NCBI GenBank assembly: GCA_035527715.1
Contig: DATKZY010000108.1
Coordinates: forward strand, 13,290 to 77,289
Direction: 5' to 3'
Length of the DNA stretch: 64,000 bases
DNA from: DSUN01 sp035527715
Lineage (GTDB): Bacteria; Planctomycetota; PUPC01; DSUN01
The notes under the pieces are model-generated. The model did no database searches. It was not told the DNA's origin and saw only the letters and a program-made list of their open reading frames with translations. Positions 53,876 through 61,547 of the stretch are shown here, piece by piece. Position 1 is the stretch's first letter, and each line of letters begins with the position of its first letter. A program made the position numbers and the translations under genes.

Positions 53876-53952
53876 GGCACGGTTGACTTGCCCAACCGTG
53901 TCTTGCTGCCCTGTGACGCGAAGACACGGCTGGGCAAGCCAGCCGTGCTACC
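53876..53952. repeat. ACACGGCTGGGCAAGCCAG dyad element
   Basis: Arms GGCACGGTTGACTTGCCCAA and TTGCCCAACCGTGTCTT against AAGACACGGCTGGGCAAGCC and AGCCGTGCTACC. A half-copy (AAGACACGGCTGGGCAAGCC) lies at 57363-57398, there combined with the GACGCGTGACGCG repeat. Confidence 0.7.
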
Positions 53953-53953
53953 C

Positions 53954-54343
53954 TCACGGCTTGTCAAGCTCAGGGCAGCGCGAGCGGATAGCATCGAGCA
54001 CCCGACGGGCTGCTTGGACGGCAGCGGCGGCGTCCTCGGGGCCGACGTGGTGTGTGCCGCCGTAGTCGCCCACGTCGCGGAGCTCCAAGAGCGCATCGAA
54101 GTCAGCCCCAAGCTCAACAGGCCACATGCCTGACTTGACCCAGTCGCGATGCACCGCCGCACGCAACTCGGTGTGGCGGCGGAAGCTTCGCTGCTCCAGC
54201 TCGAACGCGGCCGATGCCGCATGGAATGCGGCATAGTAGGCGCGGGATGCCGTGTCGTCGGAGCTGACCATCAGCAGCGCCTCCGCCGACCGCAGAGCGT
54301 TCGTTGCCCTCTCCCACAGAACACGAGCGTACTCCAGGCTCAT
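53954..54343 (-). CDS. HEPN-domain (UPF0332-type) toxin-like protein
   Basis: 129 residues. ARVLWERATNALRSAEALLM, then ASRAYYAAFHAASAAFELEQ and RHTELRAAVHRDWVKSG is the UPF0332 type of HEPN fold. The usual RX4-6H catalytic motif is not seen; the corresponding region is LLELRDVGDYGGTHHVGPED, with Arg and a DYG turn and the nearest His five residues further. RNase activity is therefore uncertain. It overlaps the MNT gene by ATGA and belongs to the inserted segment between the two ATPase 3' ends. Confidence 0.8.
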   Translation of the reverse strand: MSLEYARVLWERATNALRSAEALLMVSSDDTASRAYYAAFHAASAAFELEQRSFRRHTELRAAVHRDWVKSGMWPVELGADFDALLELRDVGDYGGTHHVGPEDAAAAVQAARRVLDAIRSRCPELDKP

Positions 54344-54654
54344 GCGGTCACACCCTCGGCCTCAGCCTGGCGAAAGAGGGGACACGTCCCGGCGTCGTAC
54401 TCCCGCACGTCCACGGGCTTCGGACTGATGGGGCGCCCCCAACGCAGCGAGAGCGGGTAAAGGGCAAGCAAGGCCGCGCGAACATCGTCCCACAGGTGAA
54501 TGGGGCCGCTGAGCAGCACAAGAACGTCAATGTCGCTGTCGGGGCGGCCCTCTCCCCGCGCTTCCGACCCGTAGAGCACCACGCGGTGAAGCCTACGCCC
54601 GTAGGCTGGCGCGAGCGCCGCCTTGATCTCAGCCAGCAGCTCTTGACGCTCCAT
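54340..54654 (-). CDS. MNT-type minimal nucleotidyltransferase (antitoxin partner)
   Basis: 104 residues from the ATG at 54654 with GAGGGG 7 nt upstream. VVLYGSEARGEGRPDSDIDV then LVLL is the GSx10DxD nucleotidyltransferase motif with both metal Asp residues. In known HEPN/MNT systems the enzyme modifies the HEPN toxin with AMP units and silences it. The C-terminal part (PKPVDVREYDAGTCPLFRQA) is the usual tail with its third acidic residue in VDVREYD. Confidence 0.88.
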   Translation of the reverse strand: MERQELLAEIKAALAPAYGRRLHRVVLYGSEARGEGRPDSDIDVLVLLSGPIHLWDDVRAALLALYPLSLRWGRPISPKPVDVREYDAGTCPLFRQAEAEGVTA

Positions 54655-54745
54655 CCCGTTTCCCCTCTGGCCTCTCCCCACTCCCTGCACGCACGTTACA
54701 TCATGCCAGCGGCAAAGTCAATAGGCCGCCGGCATCGGCAGCGAT

Positions 54746-54936
54746 TCCACACCGGCGAGGAGATTATCCACCTCCTCCACCAGCTCAGCAAGGAGACAGG
54801 TGTCACCGTCATCACCGCCACCCACGACCACAAGATGCTCGACGTGTCCGACCGCATCCTGTGGATCAAGGACGGCGCGGTGGACAAGCTCCAGCGCCGC
54901 GACGAGGTGGACATTCGCGTGGGCACGGTCCGCTGA
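54746..54936 (+). pseudogene. Orphan 3' end of an ABC ATPase gene
   Basis: 191 bp matching 53627-53817 in length and with only six mismatches, all in third codon positions and all synonymous. It reads HTGEEIIHLLHQLSKETGVT through DEVDIRVGTVR and the stop. There is no start or Walker motif. The gene beginning is missing; unrelated DNA with the HEPN/MNT pair lies directly before it. Confidence 0.9.
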
Positions 54937-54977
54937 GCCGCTTGCGCCTCCCGCCCCTTTGCGCTAACGTAGCTTGT

Positions 54978-55113
54978 GTTGCGGAAAGTCACCCCAGGGA
55001 GAAGCCACGTTGGGAGTGCGGGCTTTAGCCCGTATCCTCGCGGTCGAATCGCCAATCCAAGGTACGGCCTGAAGGCCGCACTCCGAACCGGGGCTTTCCG
55101 CAACAGAAACAAC
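54978..55113. repeat. TTGCGGAAAG inverted-repeat element
   Basis: Ends GTTGCGGAAAGTCACCCC and GGGGCTTTCCGCAAC, with an inner dyad GAGTGCGGGCTTTAGCCCG and CGGCCTGAAGGCCGCACTCC. Fills the spacer before the DUF1080 gene. Confidence 0.75.
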
Positions 55114-55157
55114 GTGGCAGTAAGGGGGGATTCCCGACAGCGGAGTCGAGCCCGGCC

Positions 55158-55868
55158 ATGCGGTGGAGCCTTGGATTCCTTGCACTTGTCGCCTCGGCTG
55201 GCCTGTTCGCCGGTGAGCCTGAGCCGGTGGAGACGCCTCCGGAGCCCGAAGGCGTCGTGGGGCCGCAGCACGACGGCCAGGAGAACTTCGTGCCGCTGTT
55301 CAACGGCCGCGACCTCACGGGCTGGGCCGGCGCACTCAAGGGCTACACCGTCAAGGACGGCGTCCTCGCCTGCCGCCCCGAGAGCGGGGGCCGAATCTAT
55401 ACCGAGGAGGAGTACGCCGACTTCGTGCTCCGCTTCGAGTTCAAGCTCTCGCCCGGCGCCAACAGCGGCCTGAGCATCCGCACCCCGCCCGGCGGCGAGG
55501 GAGCGAAGGACGGCATGGAAATCCAGATCCTCGACGACAGCTCGCCGCTCTACAGGAACATGCCGGCCTGGTACAAGCACGGCGCCATCTTCGGAGTCGC
55601 GCCCGCGAAGCCCGGGCACCTGCGGCCCGTGGGCGAGTGGAATACCCAGCAGGTCATCGCCCGGGGCACGCGCGTCGTGGTGAAGCTCAACGGGACGATC
55701 ATCCTGAATGCCGACCTGGCTCCCATCCTCGAAAGCGGCCGGACGGCGGACGGCCGGGGCGTGATGGCAGCCCACGCCGGCCTCCACCGCAAGAGCGGCC
55801 GGATCGGCTTCATCGGGAGCGGCTCCAAAGCCGAGTTCCGGGATGTCTGGATCAAGGTGCTCAAGTGA
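55158..55868 (+). CDS. DUF1080 (3-keto-disaccharide hydrolase) family protein
   Basis: 236 residues. Signal peptide RWSLGFLALVASAGLFAG. FVPLFNGRDLTGWAGALKGY then VKDGVLACRPE is the DUF1080 opening; GANSGLSIRTPPGGEGAKDG and MEIQILDD give the central strands; GEWNTQQVIARGTRVVVKLN and IGFIGSGSKAEFRDVWIKVL close the jelly-roll-like fold. The family includes 3-ketoglycoside hydrolases and glycan-binding lectin-like modules, very abundant in Planctomycetota. Secreted; the substrate is probably an oxidised disaccharide. Confidence 0.92.
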   Translation: MRWSLGFLALVASAGLFAGEPEPVETPPEPEGVVGPQHDGQENFVPLFNGRDLTGWAGALKGYTVKDGVLACRPESGGRIYTEEEYADFVLRFEFKLSPGANSGLSIRTPPGGEGAKDGMEIQILDDSSPLYRNMPAWYKHGAIFGVAPAKPGHLRPVGEWNTQQVIARGTRVVVKLNGTIILNADLAPILESGRTADGRGVMAAHAGLHRKSGRIGFIGSGSKAEFRDVWIKVLK

Positions 55869-55904
55869 AGAAGGGTGTTCGGTGTTGATGGCCAGAGACA
55901 AGAC

Positions 55905-55980
55905 GCGTGACGCGTGACGCGTGAGAGGACAGCAGAAACCCGCCCCGTTGTTCTCACGGGTCACGCGTCACGCGTCCTGA
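55905..55980. repeat. GACGCGTGACGCG inverted repeat
   Basis: AAGACGCGTGACGCGTGACG then about 25 bp and CACGGGTCACGCGTCACGCG. It could act as a terminator-like stem between DUF1080 and dapB. A third arm lies at 57320-57345. Confidence 0.7.
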
Positions 55981-56005
55981 CCAGGCCACGTATGAGGAGA
56001 GACCC

Positions 56006-56800
56006 ATGATTCGGTTGATCGTCAACGGCGCGGCCGGGCGCATGGGCCGCCGCATCCTCGCCCTGGCCACGGAGGACAAGGAGATCGCTATCGCCGCCGC
56101 CTTCGAGCGGCCCGACCACCCCGACCTGGGCAAGGATGCCGGCGCCCTTGCCGGCGTCGAGCCGCTCGGCGTGCCCGTCACGGCCCGCAAGGACGTGGCG
56201 GCGGACGTGGCGGTGGATTTCTCCCACGCCGATTCGGCGCTGGCGATGATTGACTGGTGCGCGGAGCATGGGATCGGCATCGTCGTCGGCACCACGGGCA
56301 TGGGCGCCGAGGGCGGCCGGCGGCTCGACGCGGCGGCGAAGAGGATTCCCTGCCTCCTCGCGGCCAACATGAGCCTGGGCGTCAACGTGCTCCTTCGCGT
56401 CGTGCGCGACGTCGCGGCCGCACTGGGCGACGCCTACGACGTCGAGATCGTCGAGGCCCACCACAACAGGAAGAAGGACGCGCCCAGCGGCACGGCCCTG
56501 GCCCTCGGCGACGCCGTCGCCGCGGGCCTCGGGCGCAAGCTCGACGACGTGGCCGTCCACGGCCGCCACGGCATGGTCGGCGAGCGGACGGTCAAGGAGA
56601 TCGGCTTCCACGCCGTGCGGGCGGGCGACATCGTGGGCGAGCACACCGTGGTCTTCGGCGGGGTCGGCGAGCGGGTCGAGGTGCGGCATGTGGCCACGAG
56701 CCGCGACACCTTCGTCCGCGGCGCCCTGCGCGCCGCCCGCTTCCTCGCAGGCAAGCCGGCGGGGCGGTACACCATCGCCGACGTGCTGGGGCTACGCTGA
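56006..56800 (+). CDS. dapB: 4-hydroxy-tetrahydrodipicolinate reductase
   Basis: 264 residues. IRLIVNGAAGRMGRRILALA is the NAD(P) motif (usual GxxGRMG), VAVDFSHADSALAMIDWCAE and IGIVVGTTGMG follow, and EIVEAHHNRKKDAPSGTALA is the family signature with the catalytic His pair and Lys. RHGMVGERTVKEIGFHAVRA then GDIVGEHTVVFGG completes the C-terminal sheet. Cytosolic lysine/diaminopimelate pathway enzyme, providing wall precursor. A normal-length, complete gene. No other dap genes are adjacent. Confidence 0.95.
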   Translation: MIRLIVNGAAGRMGRRILALATEDKEIAIAAAFERPDHPDLGKDAGALAGVEPLGVPVTARKDVAADVAVDFSHADSALAMIDWCAEHGIGIVVGTTGMGAEGGRRLDAAAKRIPCLLAANMSLGVNVLLRVVRDVAAALGDAYDVEIVEAHHNRKKDAPSGTALALGDAVAAGLGRKLDDVAVHGRHGMVGERTVKEIGFHAVRAGDIVGEHTVVFGGVGERVEVRHVATSRDTFVRGALRAARFLAGKPAGRYTIADVLGLR

Positions 56801-56827
56801 ATAGCTCGCCACGATTCCCGGCCAGTG

Positions 56828-56882
56828 TGGGCGGGGCCTCTGCGGCCCGCGCCGCGCTACGCGGGGCAGAGACGCCCCGCCC
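56828..56882. repeat. GTGGGCGGGGCCTCTGC dyad
   Basis: GTGGGCGGGGCCTCTGCGGC facing GGCAGAGACGCCCCGCCCAC with a short GC-rich loop. It lies just after dapB and may serve as its terminator, though no T-run follows. Confidence 0.6.
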
Positions 56883-56954
56883 ACAGAGCTGACCATCGAA
56901 TGGGACTTCCGCCGCATCCCCCTTCACCGTATTTGCAGCTTCGGTGGAAATTTT

Positions 56955-56988
56955 ACCCAACAGATTGGGGGGGCAATGCCGTTGTACA
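56955..56988 (-). repeat. 34-bp conserved motif, copy 2
   Basis: On the minus strand TGTACAACGGCATTGCCCCC then AATCTGTTGGGT, 32 of 34 bases as at 27299-27332. It lies in the 730-bp gap between dapB and lpdA. Confidence 0.8.
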
Positions 56989-57007
56989 TGTAGAGGGGGG
57001 AAGCGGG

Positions 57008-57196
57008 ATGCCGCCGGACACACCGGCGCCCGGTTCCCCGTACGAGCGGCGCACGGTGGCGACTGAGTACGAGCCTGTCACCAAGTCGGAACCGTTGCCG
57101 CAGGAGGCGGGGGGCGCAGACCCGGCGCGTCGCCCCACGCCTCGCGCCCGAGCGCCGCTCGGAAGCGGCCCGCGAACGCCTCGCCAACGCAAGTAG
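57008..57196 (+). CDS. Possible small basic protein, unconfirmed
   Basis: 62 codons from an ATG with GAGGGG about 9 nt upstream: PPDTPAPGSPYERRTVATEY then EPVTKSEPLPQEAGGADP and a basic RRPTPRARAPLGSG tail. Composition is low-complexity (Pro, Arg) and could arise from GC-rich noise. The frame ends just before the stem-loop at 57236. No family is recognised. Confidence 0.25.
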   Translation: MPPDTPAPGSPYERRTVATEYEPVTKSEPLPQEAGGADPARRPTPRARAPLGSGPRTPRQRK

Positions 57197-57235
57197 CGTG
57201 AGGCCGCACGACCGCGCTCTTTGACAATTCGGTTA

Positions 57236-57275
57236 CCCTCCCGAAGGCATTGGAACCTTCGGGAGGGGCTTTCTT
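57236..57275 (+). terminator. Rho-independent terminator-like stem-loop
   Basis: CCCTCCCGAAGG and CCTTCGGGAGGG form a perfect 12-bp stem with an 8-nt loop (CATTGGAA), followed by GCTTTCTT. It ends whatever transcript crosses the dapB-lpdA gap. TTGACA at 57221 lacks a matching -10 element and is not called a promoter. Confidence 0.75.
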
Positions 57276-57459
57276 CCCGCATCCACGCATGCGGGGGGGG
57301 ATGGTGCGCCCAGAGCGCGCGTGATTCGTGACGCGTGACGCGTGAGAAGACGACGCCCGGAGCGAAGACACGGCTGGGCAAGCCAGCCGTGCCACCCCCT
57401 GGGGGCGTCTGATCACGGGCCACGCGCCGCGGATCACGGGCAGAGGCGTGTTTTTGCTG

Positions 57460-57487
57460 TTGACTCCTCGCCCCGGGCGCTTATAAT
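57460..57487 (+). promoter_or_regulatory. Strong promoter of lpdA
   Basis: TTGACT (57460-57465), 16 bp, TATAAT (57482-57487, consensus); transcript start near 57494, 38 bp before the ATG. Confidence 0.75.
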
Positions 57488-57531
57488 CGAGGACGGCGAC
57501 GAATTCCCCCCTTCCCCGCGCGAGGCGACGA

Positions 57532-58911
57532 ATGGCGAAGTACGATGTGGTGGTGATTGGGTCCGGGCCGGGCGGCTACGTGGCGGCGCTGCGGGCCGCC
57601 CAACTGGGCAAGAAGACGTGTGTGGTCGAGCGCGACGCCCTCGGCGGCGTGTGCCTCAACCGCGGCTGCATCCCCACCAAGGCCCTCGCCCACGCGGCCG
57701 AGGTCTGCTCCCTCGCCCGCCACGGGGCAGACTTCGGGGTTCAGACGGGCGAGGTGTCCGTGGACTTCGCGAAGGTGCAGGCGAACAAGGACGCCGTGGT
57801 GAAGAAGCTCACGGGCGGGGTCGCCTTCCTGCTCAAGCGGGCGAAGGTGGACGTGGTGGCCGGCGAGGGGCGGCTGGCCGGCCGCAAGAAGGTTGCCGTG
57901 CGGCTCAACGCGGGCGGCGAAGAGGCCATCGAGGCCGACAAGGTGATCCTCGCCACAGGCTCCGTGCCGGCCACGCCGAAGGGCATCGCCTTCGACGCGG
58001 AGCGAATCATCACGAGTGATGAGGCGCTCCAGCTCACGCGGCTCCCCGCCAGCGTGCTCATCCTGGGCGGGGGCTATATCGGCTGCGAGTTCGCCTCGAT
58101 CTTCGCGCAGTTCGGCGTCCAGGTCACGGTGGTCGAGATGCTCGAGCGCCTGCTGCCGAACCTGGACAGCGACGTGTCGGCGGAGATCGCGAAGGCGCTG
58201 AAGAAGCTCAAGGTAAAGGTGCACGTCGGCACGAAGATGGAATCCGTCGCGGCGACATCGGATGGTGTCACGGCGAGGCTCTCGGGCGGCGCCACCGTGC
58301 AGGCGGAGCTGGCGCTCATCTGCATCGGCCGTCGCCTCCTGAGCGATGGCCTCGGCCTCGAAGAGGCCGGCGTGAAGGTGGAGAACGGCGCCATCGTGGT
58401 GGACCGCCACTGCGAGACGACTGCGGCCGGCGTGTACGCCATCGGCGACGTGACGGGCAAGATGCTCCTTGCGCACGTGGCGAGTGCCCAAGGCATCGTG
58501 GCTGCCGAGCACGCGGCCGGCCTGAACTCCGCGATGGACTACCGGTGCGTCCCCGCCGCGGTCTTCACCCATCCCGAGGTCGGCACGGTGGGGATGACGG
58601 AGGCGGGAGCGACGGCCGCCGGCTACGAGCCCAAGGCGGCTCGGTTCCCGCTCCAGGCTCTCGGCCGCGCCGTGGCGATGGGCGAGACCGCCGGCTTTGC
58701 CAAGATCGTGGCCGACAAGGCGACGGGGCAGATCCTGGGCGTGCACGTGGTCGGCCCGCACGCGTCGGACGTCGTGGCCGAGGCGGCGCTGGCGGTCTCG
58801 CTGGAGGCGACCGTGGCCGAGGTGGCCCACGCCATCCACGCCCATCCCACGCTGCCCGAGGCCATCATGGAGGCCGCCAGGGCCTGGCTGGGCCACGGCA
58901 TTCATGCGTAG
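57532..58911 (+). CDS. lpdA: Dihydrolipoamide dehydrogenase
   Basis: 459 residues, ATG with GAGG 6 nt upstream. DVVVIGSGPGGYVAALRAAQ is the FAD motif, GGVCLNRGCIPTKALAHAAE gives the redox disulfide C41/C46, LILGGGYIGCEFASIFAQFG is the NAD motif and AGVYAIGDVTGKMLLAHVAS is the second FAD motif. HAIHAHPTLPEAIMEAARAW carries the catalytic His-Glu pair near 443-448. It is the E3 subunit of 2-oxoacid dehydrogenase complexes or glycine cleavage; the E1 and E2 genes are outside this window. Length is normal. Confidence 0.95.
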   Translation: MAKYDVVVIGSGPGGYVAALRAAQLGKKTCVVERDALGGVCLNRGCIPTKALAHAAEVCSLARHGADFGVQTGEVSVDFAKVQANKDAVVKKLTGGVAFLLKRAKVDVVAGEGRLAGRKKVAVRLNAGGEEAIEADKVILATGSVPATPKGIAFDAERIITSDEALQLTRLPASVLILGGGYIGCEFASIFAQFGVQVTVVEMLERLLPNLDSDVSAEIAKALKKLKVKVHVGTKMESVAATSDGVTARLSGGATVQAELALICIGRRLLSDGLGLEEAGVKVENGAIVVDRHCETTAAGVYAIGDVTGKMLLAHVASAQGIVAAEHAAGLNSAMDYRCVPAAVFTHPEVGTVGMTEAGATAAGYEPKAARFPLQALGRAVAMGETAGFAKIVADKATGQILGVHVVGPHASDVVAEAALAVSLEATVAEVAHAIHAHPTLPEAIMEAARAWLGHGIHA

Positions 58912-58966
58912 AATGTCCCCGATCCCCCCTTCCCCGTGACCGCAGGCGGGTCAGGATAGGCCTGGA

Positions 58967-59476
58967 GTGCGCTGGTTTCCCTTTGTTCTCGTGGCCGTTG
59001 CCGCCGTGCTGCTCCAGGCGGGGCTCATGCCCCTGGTGGAGTTCGGCGACGCGTTCCCCGACCTGCTCGTGGCGTTGCTCGTGAGCTTCGCCCTCGGGGT
59101 GGGTCCCGCGGAAGGCTTCGCGGCCGGCGCGGTGCTGGGCCTGGGGCGCGACCTGTTCTCGAAGGGGCCGTTCGGCCTGGGCATGGCCGTGTCCGCCATC
59201 CTCGGCTGGCTGGTGTCGCGGCGGCGGCCGGTGGCGTTGGGAGAGCGCTTCCCCGCTCGGGCCGTCTTTGGGTTCCTGTGTTCCGTGGCCATGAGCCTGG
59301 CGCTCCTGCTGCCCGACGTGGTCGAGGGCTGCGGGCCGGCCTGGGGGTTCGTGGCTCGGCGGACGCTTCTGACCGCGGTGAGCACCTCGGTGCTGGCGGC
59401 CCTGGTCGGCGCACTGGTGTGGCGCAAGGCGCGCTGGTTCGGCCTGCGCCGCCGCTCGGAGTTCGCGGATGTTTAG
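58967..59476 (+). CDS. mreD: Rod-shape-determining protein MreD-like
   Basis: 169 residues from GTG. About five membrane segments: FPFVLVAVAAVLLQAGLMPL, PDLLVALLVSFALGVGPAEG, FAAGAVLGLGRDLFSKGPFG, LGMAVSAILGWLVSRRRP, LLTAVSTSVLAALVGALVW. LGRDLFSKGPFGLGMAVSAI is the MreD-like region (Gly-x-x-x-Asp preceding a short amphipathic stretch). It overlaps mrdA by 8 bp; mreC is not visible immediately upstream. Such a mreD-mrdA-rodA order defines the elongasome gene cluster. Confidence 0.82.
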   Translation: MRWFPFVLVAVAAVLLQAGLMPLVEFGDAFPDLLVALLVSFALGVGPAEGFAAGAVLGLGRDLFSKGPFGLGMAVSAILGWLVSRRRPVALGERFPARAVFGFLCSVAMSLALLLPDVVEGCGPAWGFVARRTLLTAVSTSVLAALVGALVWRKARWFGLRRRSEFADV

Positions 59477-61547
59477 GTTCCGCACGCGCGCGATCCTCAT
59501 CTTCCTGTTCGGCGGCTTCCTGATGGTGGCCACGCGGCTGTTCTACCTCCAGGTGGTGCTCGGCGCCCACTACCGCGACTACGCGGAAAACGTGTGCGTG
59601 GAGACGCGCGCCACCGAGGCCAGCCGCGGCACCCTCCGGGGCGCCGCCGGCGAGCTGCTGGCCTTCGACGAGCCGGGGTTCAACGTGGCCGTGGTGCCCG
59701 CCGAGCTGCCCGACTGGCGCGCCCTGTGCCGCCCCATCCTCAAGCTCTACGCGCTCGACCGGCGCGAGCGCATCGCCTCGGTGCGCGACGTCGCGGTCGT
59801 GGTGCGCAGCGGCCCGCACGGCGACGGCTACGAGGTGAGCTTCGGCGTCGCCGCCACCTTCCTGCGCCTCAGCGGCACCGAGCTGGTCGAGCGGGACGAG
59901 CACGGCACGGCGCTCGTCGTGGTGCCCCGGAAGACGGCAGCGGTCGTGGACGCCGTGTCGGCCATCGTGCGCGTGCCCGCCAGAGAGATCCTCACAGAGC
60001 TCTTCAACGGACTGGCCCTGGTGGGCCGCGGCTGGCAGCGCCCGAGCGACCCCTGCGTGGTGGCCCGCGACGTCGGTTTCCTGCCCGCGGCGGAGATCGA
60101 GAGCAATCTCGAGAGCTACCCCGGCTTCCGGGTCGCGGCCACGGCACGGCGCAGCTACCCGTACGACTCGCTCGCCAGCCACGTCCTCGGCTACGTCCAG
60201 CGCGTCTCGTCCGCCGAGTACGACCGCTGGCACGAGTCCTATGGTGGCTCCAAGGCCAAGCGCTTCCTGCCCGATGACCTGATCGGCCGGAACGGCGTCG
60301 AGCGGGCGCTTGACTTCGAGTTGCGCGCCGCGCGGGGCACCCAGACCCTCGAGGTGGACGTCGCCCGGCGCACCCAACGGGTGCTCAGCTCGGTGCCGCC
60401 GGTGCCGGGGGCAGACGTGTACCTGACCCTTGACCGCGACCTGCAGACCACTGCCGAGATGGCGCTCGAGGGCCACGTCGGCTCCATCGTCCTCCTGGAG
60501 CCCGCGACCGGGCGCATCCTTGCCATGGCCAACTCGCCGCGCTACAACGCCAACGAGTTGCCGCGCCGGCCGCCTGACCCGAGTGACCGGACCGCTCCCA
60601 TGCTGAACCGGGCCATCCAGGGCCATTACCCCCTTGGCTCCGCCTTCAAGCTCATCGTGGCCGTTGCTGCCCTCGAGGAGAACAAGGCGCCGGCGCAACT
60701 GGAATGCACCGGCGGCTACCTCGGCCTCCGGTGCGAGAACCACTCGGTGCCCATGCACCTGAACCTCGAGGACGCTCTCAAGCGGTCGTGCAACTCGTAC
60801 TTCTGCCGGACGGCCCACGAGGCTCTGGGGATCCGGAACCTGGTCAAGTGGGCCGCGCTGTTCGGCCTCGGGCAGTGCACGGGCGTGTGCCTGCCGAGCG
60901 AGCAGTCGGGGCTGCTGCCCACGCCCGGCTGGAAGCGCGCGCGGTTTCGTGAGAACTGGTATGCCGGCGAGACCTGTAACCTCGCCGTCGGCCAGGGCTA
61001 TCTCCTCGTCACCCCGCTCCAGGTCGCCCGCTTCCTGGCCGCCATCGCCAACGGCGGCCGCCTCGTGCGACCGAAGCTCGTGGACAAGATCGTCCGCGCC
61101 GATGGCAAGGTCGAAACCCTCGACGAGGGGGTGTGCCCCACGCTGCCGCTGACGCCGAGCAAGCTGGAGCGGATTCACAGGGTCATGCGCTCCGTGTGCC
61201 ACGAGATCGGCGGCACGGCATGGAAGGTATTCCGCCGTTCCGAGACCCAGGGCGACTGGGTTCAGGAGCAGGGCTACCAGGTCGCCGGCAAGACAAGCAC
61301 GGCGCAGCGCACAGGGCGCGGCCCCATCGGGTGGTTCGTGGGGTTCGCCCCCGCCAACGACCCCCGCGTCGTCTTCGTCGTCACCCTCGAGCACGACGAC
61401 CGCAACGTGCACGGGGCGGAGGTGGCCGCGCCCCTGGCCCGCCGCGTGCTCGAGCGGCTGCCCGAGCGCTACCTCGAGGGCGTGCCCGGCCGCGAACTGC
61501 GCGAGCGGACGCGGCAGCGTCTCGCGGAACGGAGGGCCGAGCCATGA
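59469..61547 (+). CDS. mrdA: Penicillin-binding protein 2, elongasome transpeptidase
   Basis: 692 residues. Membrane anchor ILIFLFGGFLMVATRLFYLQ near the start, then the pedestal domain with ATEASRGTLRGAAGELLAFD (R-G-x-I-x-D-R motif altered to RGTLRGAAG). The transpeptidase has PLGSAFKLIVAVAAL (SxxK, Ser near 390), SCNSYFCRTAHE (SxN) and AGKTSTAQRTGRG (K-T-S/G near 607). A dimerisation-type region of about 230 residues lies between. It cross-links new glycan strands during elongation with RodA. The last 4 bp overlap rodA. Confidence 0.94.
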   Translation: MFRFRTRAILIFLFGGFLMVATRLFYLQVVLGAHYRDYAENVCVETRATEASRGTLRGAAGELLAFDEPGFNVAVVPAELPDWRALCRPILKLYALDRRERIASVRDVAVVVRSGPHGDGYEVSFGVAATFLRLSGTELVERDEHGTALVVVPRKTAAVVDAVSAIVRVPAREILTELFNGLALVGRGWQRPSDPCVVARDVGFLPAAEIESNLESYPGFRVAATARRSYPYDSLASHVLGYVQRVSSAEYDRWHESYGGSKAKRFLPDDLIGRNGVERALDFELRAARGTQTLEVDVARRTQRVLSSVPPVPGADVYLTLDRDLQTTAEMALEGHVGSIVLLEPATGRILAMANSPRYNANELPRRPPDPSDRTAPMLNRAIQGHYPLGSAFKLIVAVAALEENKAPAQLECTGGYLGLRCENHSVPMHLNLEDALKRSCNSYFCRTAHEALGIRNLVKWAALFGLGQCTGVCLPSEQSGLLPTPGWKRARFRENWYAGETCNLAVGQGYLLVTPLQVARFLAAIANGGRLVRPKLVDKIVRADGKVETLDEGVCPTLPLTPSKLERIHRVMRSVCHEIGGTAWKVFRRSETQGDWVQEQGYQVAGKTSTAQRTGRGPIGWFVGFAPANDPRVVFVVTLEHDDRNVHGAEVAAPLARRVLERLPERYLEGVPGRELRERTRQRLAERRAEP

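Noticed and set aside
54304..54936. 210-codon plus-strand frame joining antisense MNT sequence to the ATPase tail
   Set aside because: Its first two thirds are antisense to the MNT gene; only the final 63 codons are real ATPase sequence, annotated as an orphan 3' end.
57221..57245. Promoter with consensus TTGACA upstream of the stem-loop
   Set aside because: No acceptable -10 hexamer at 15-19 bp; the downstream sequence is the terminator stem.
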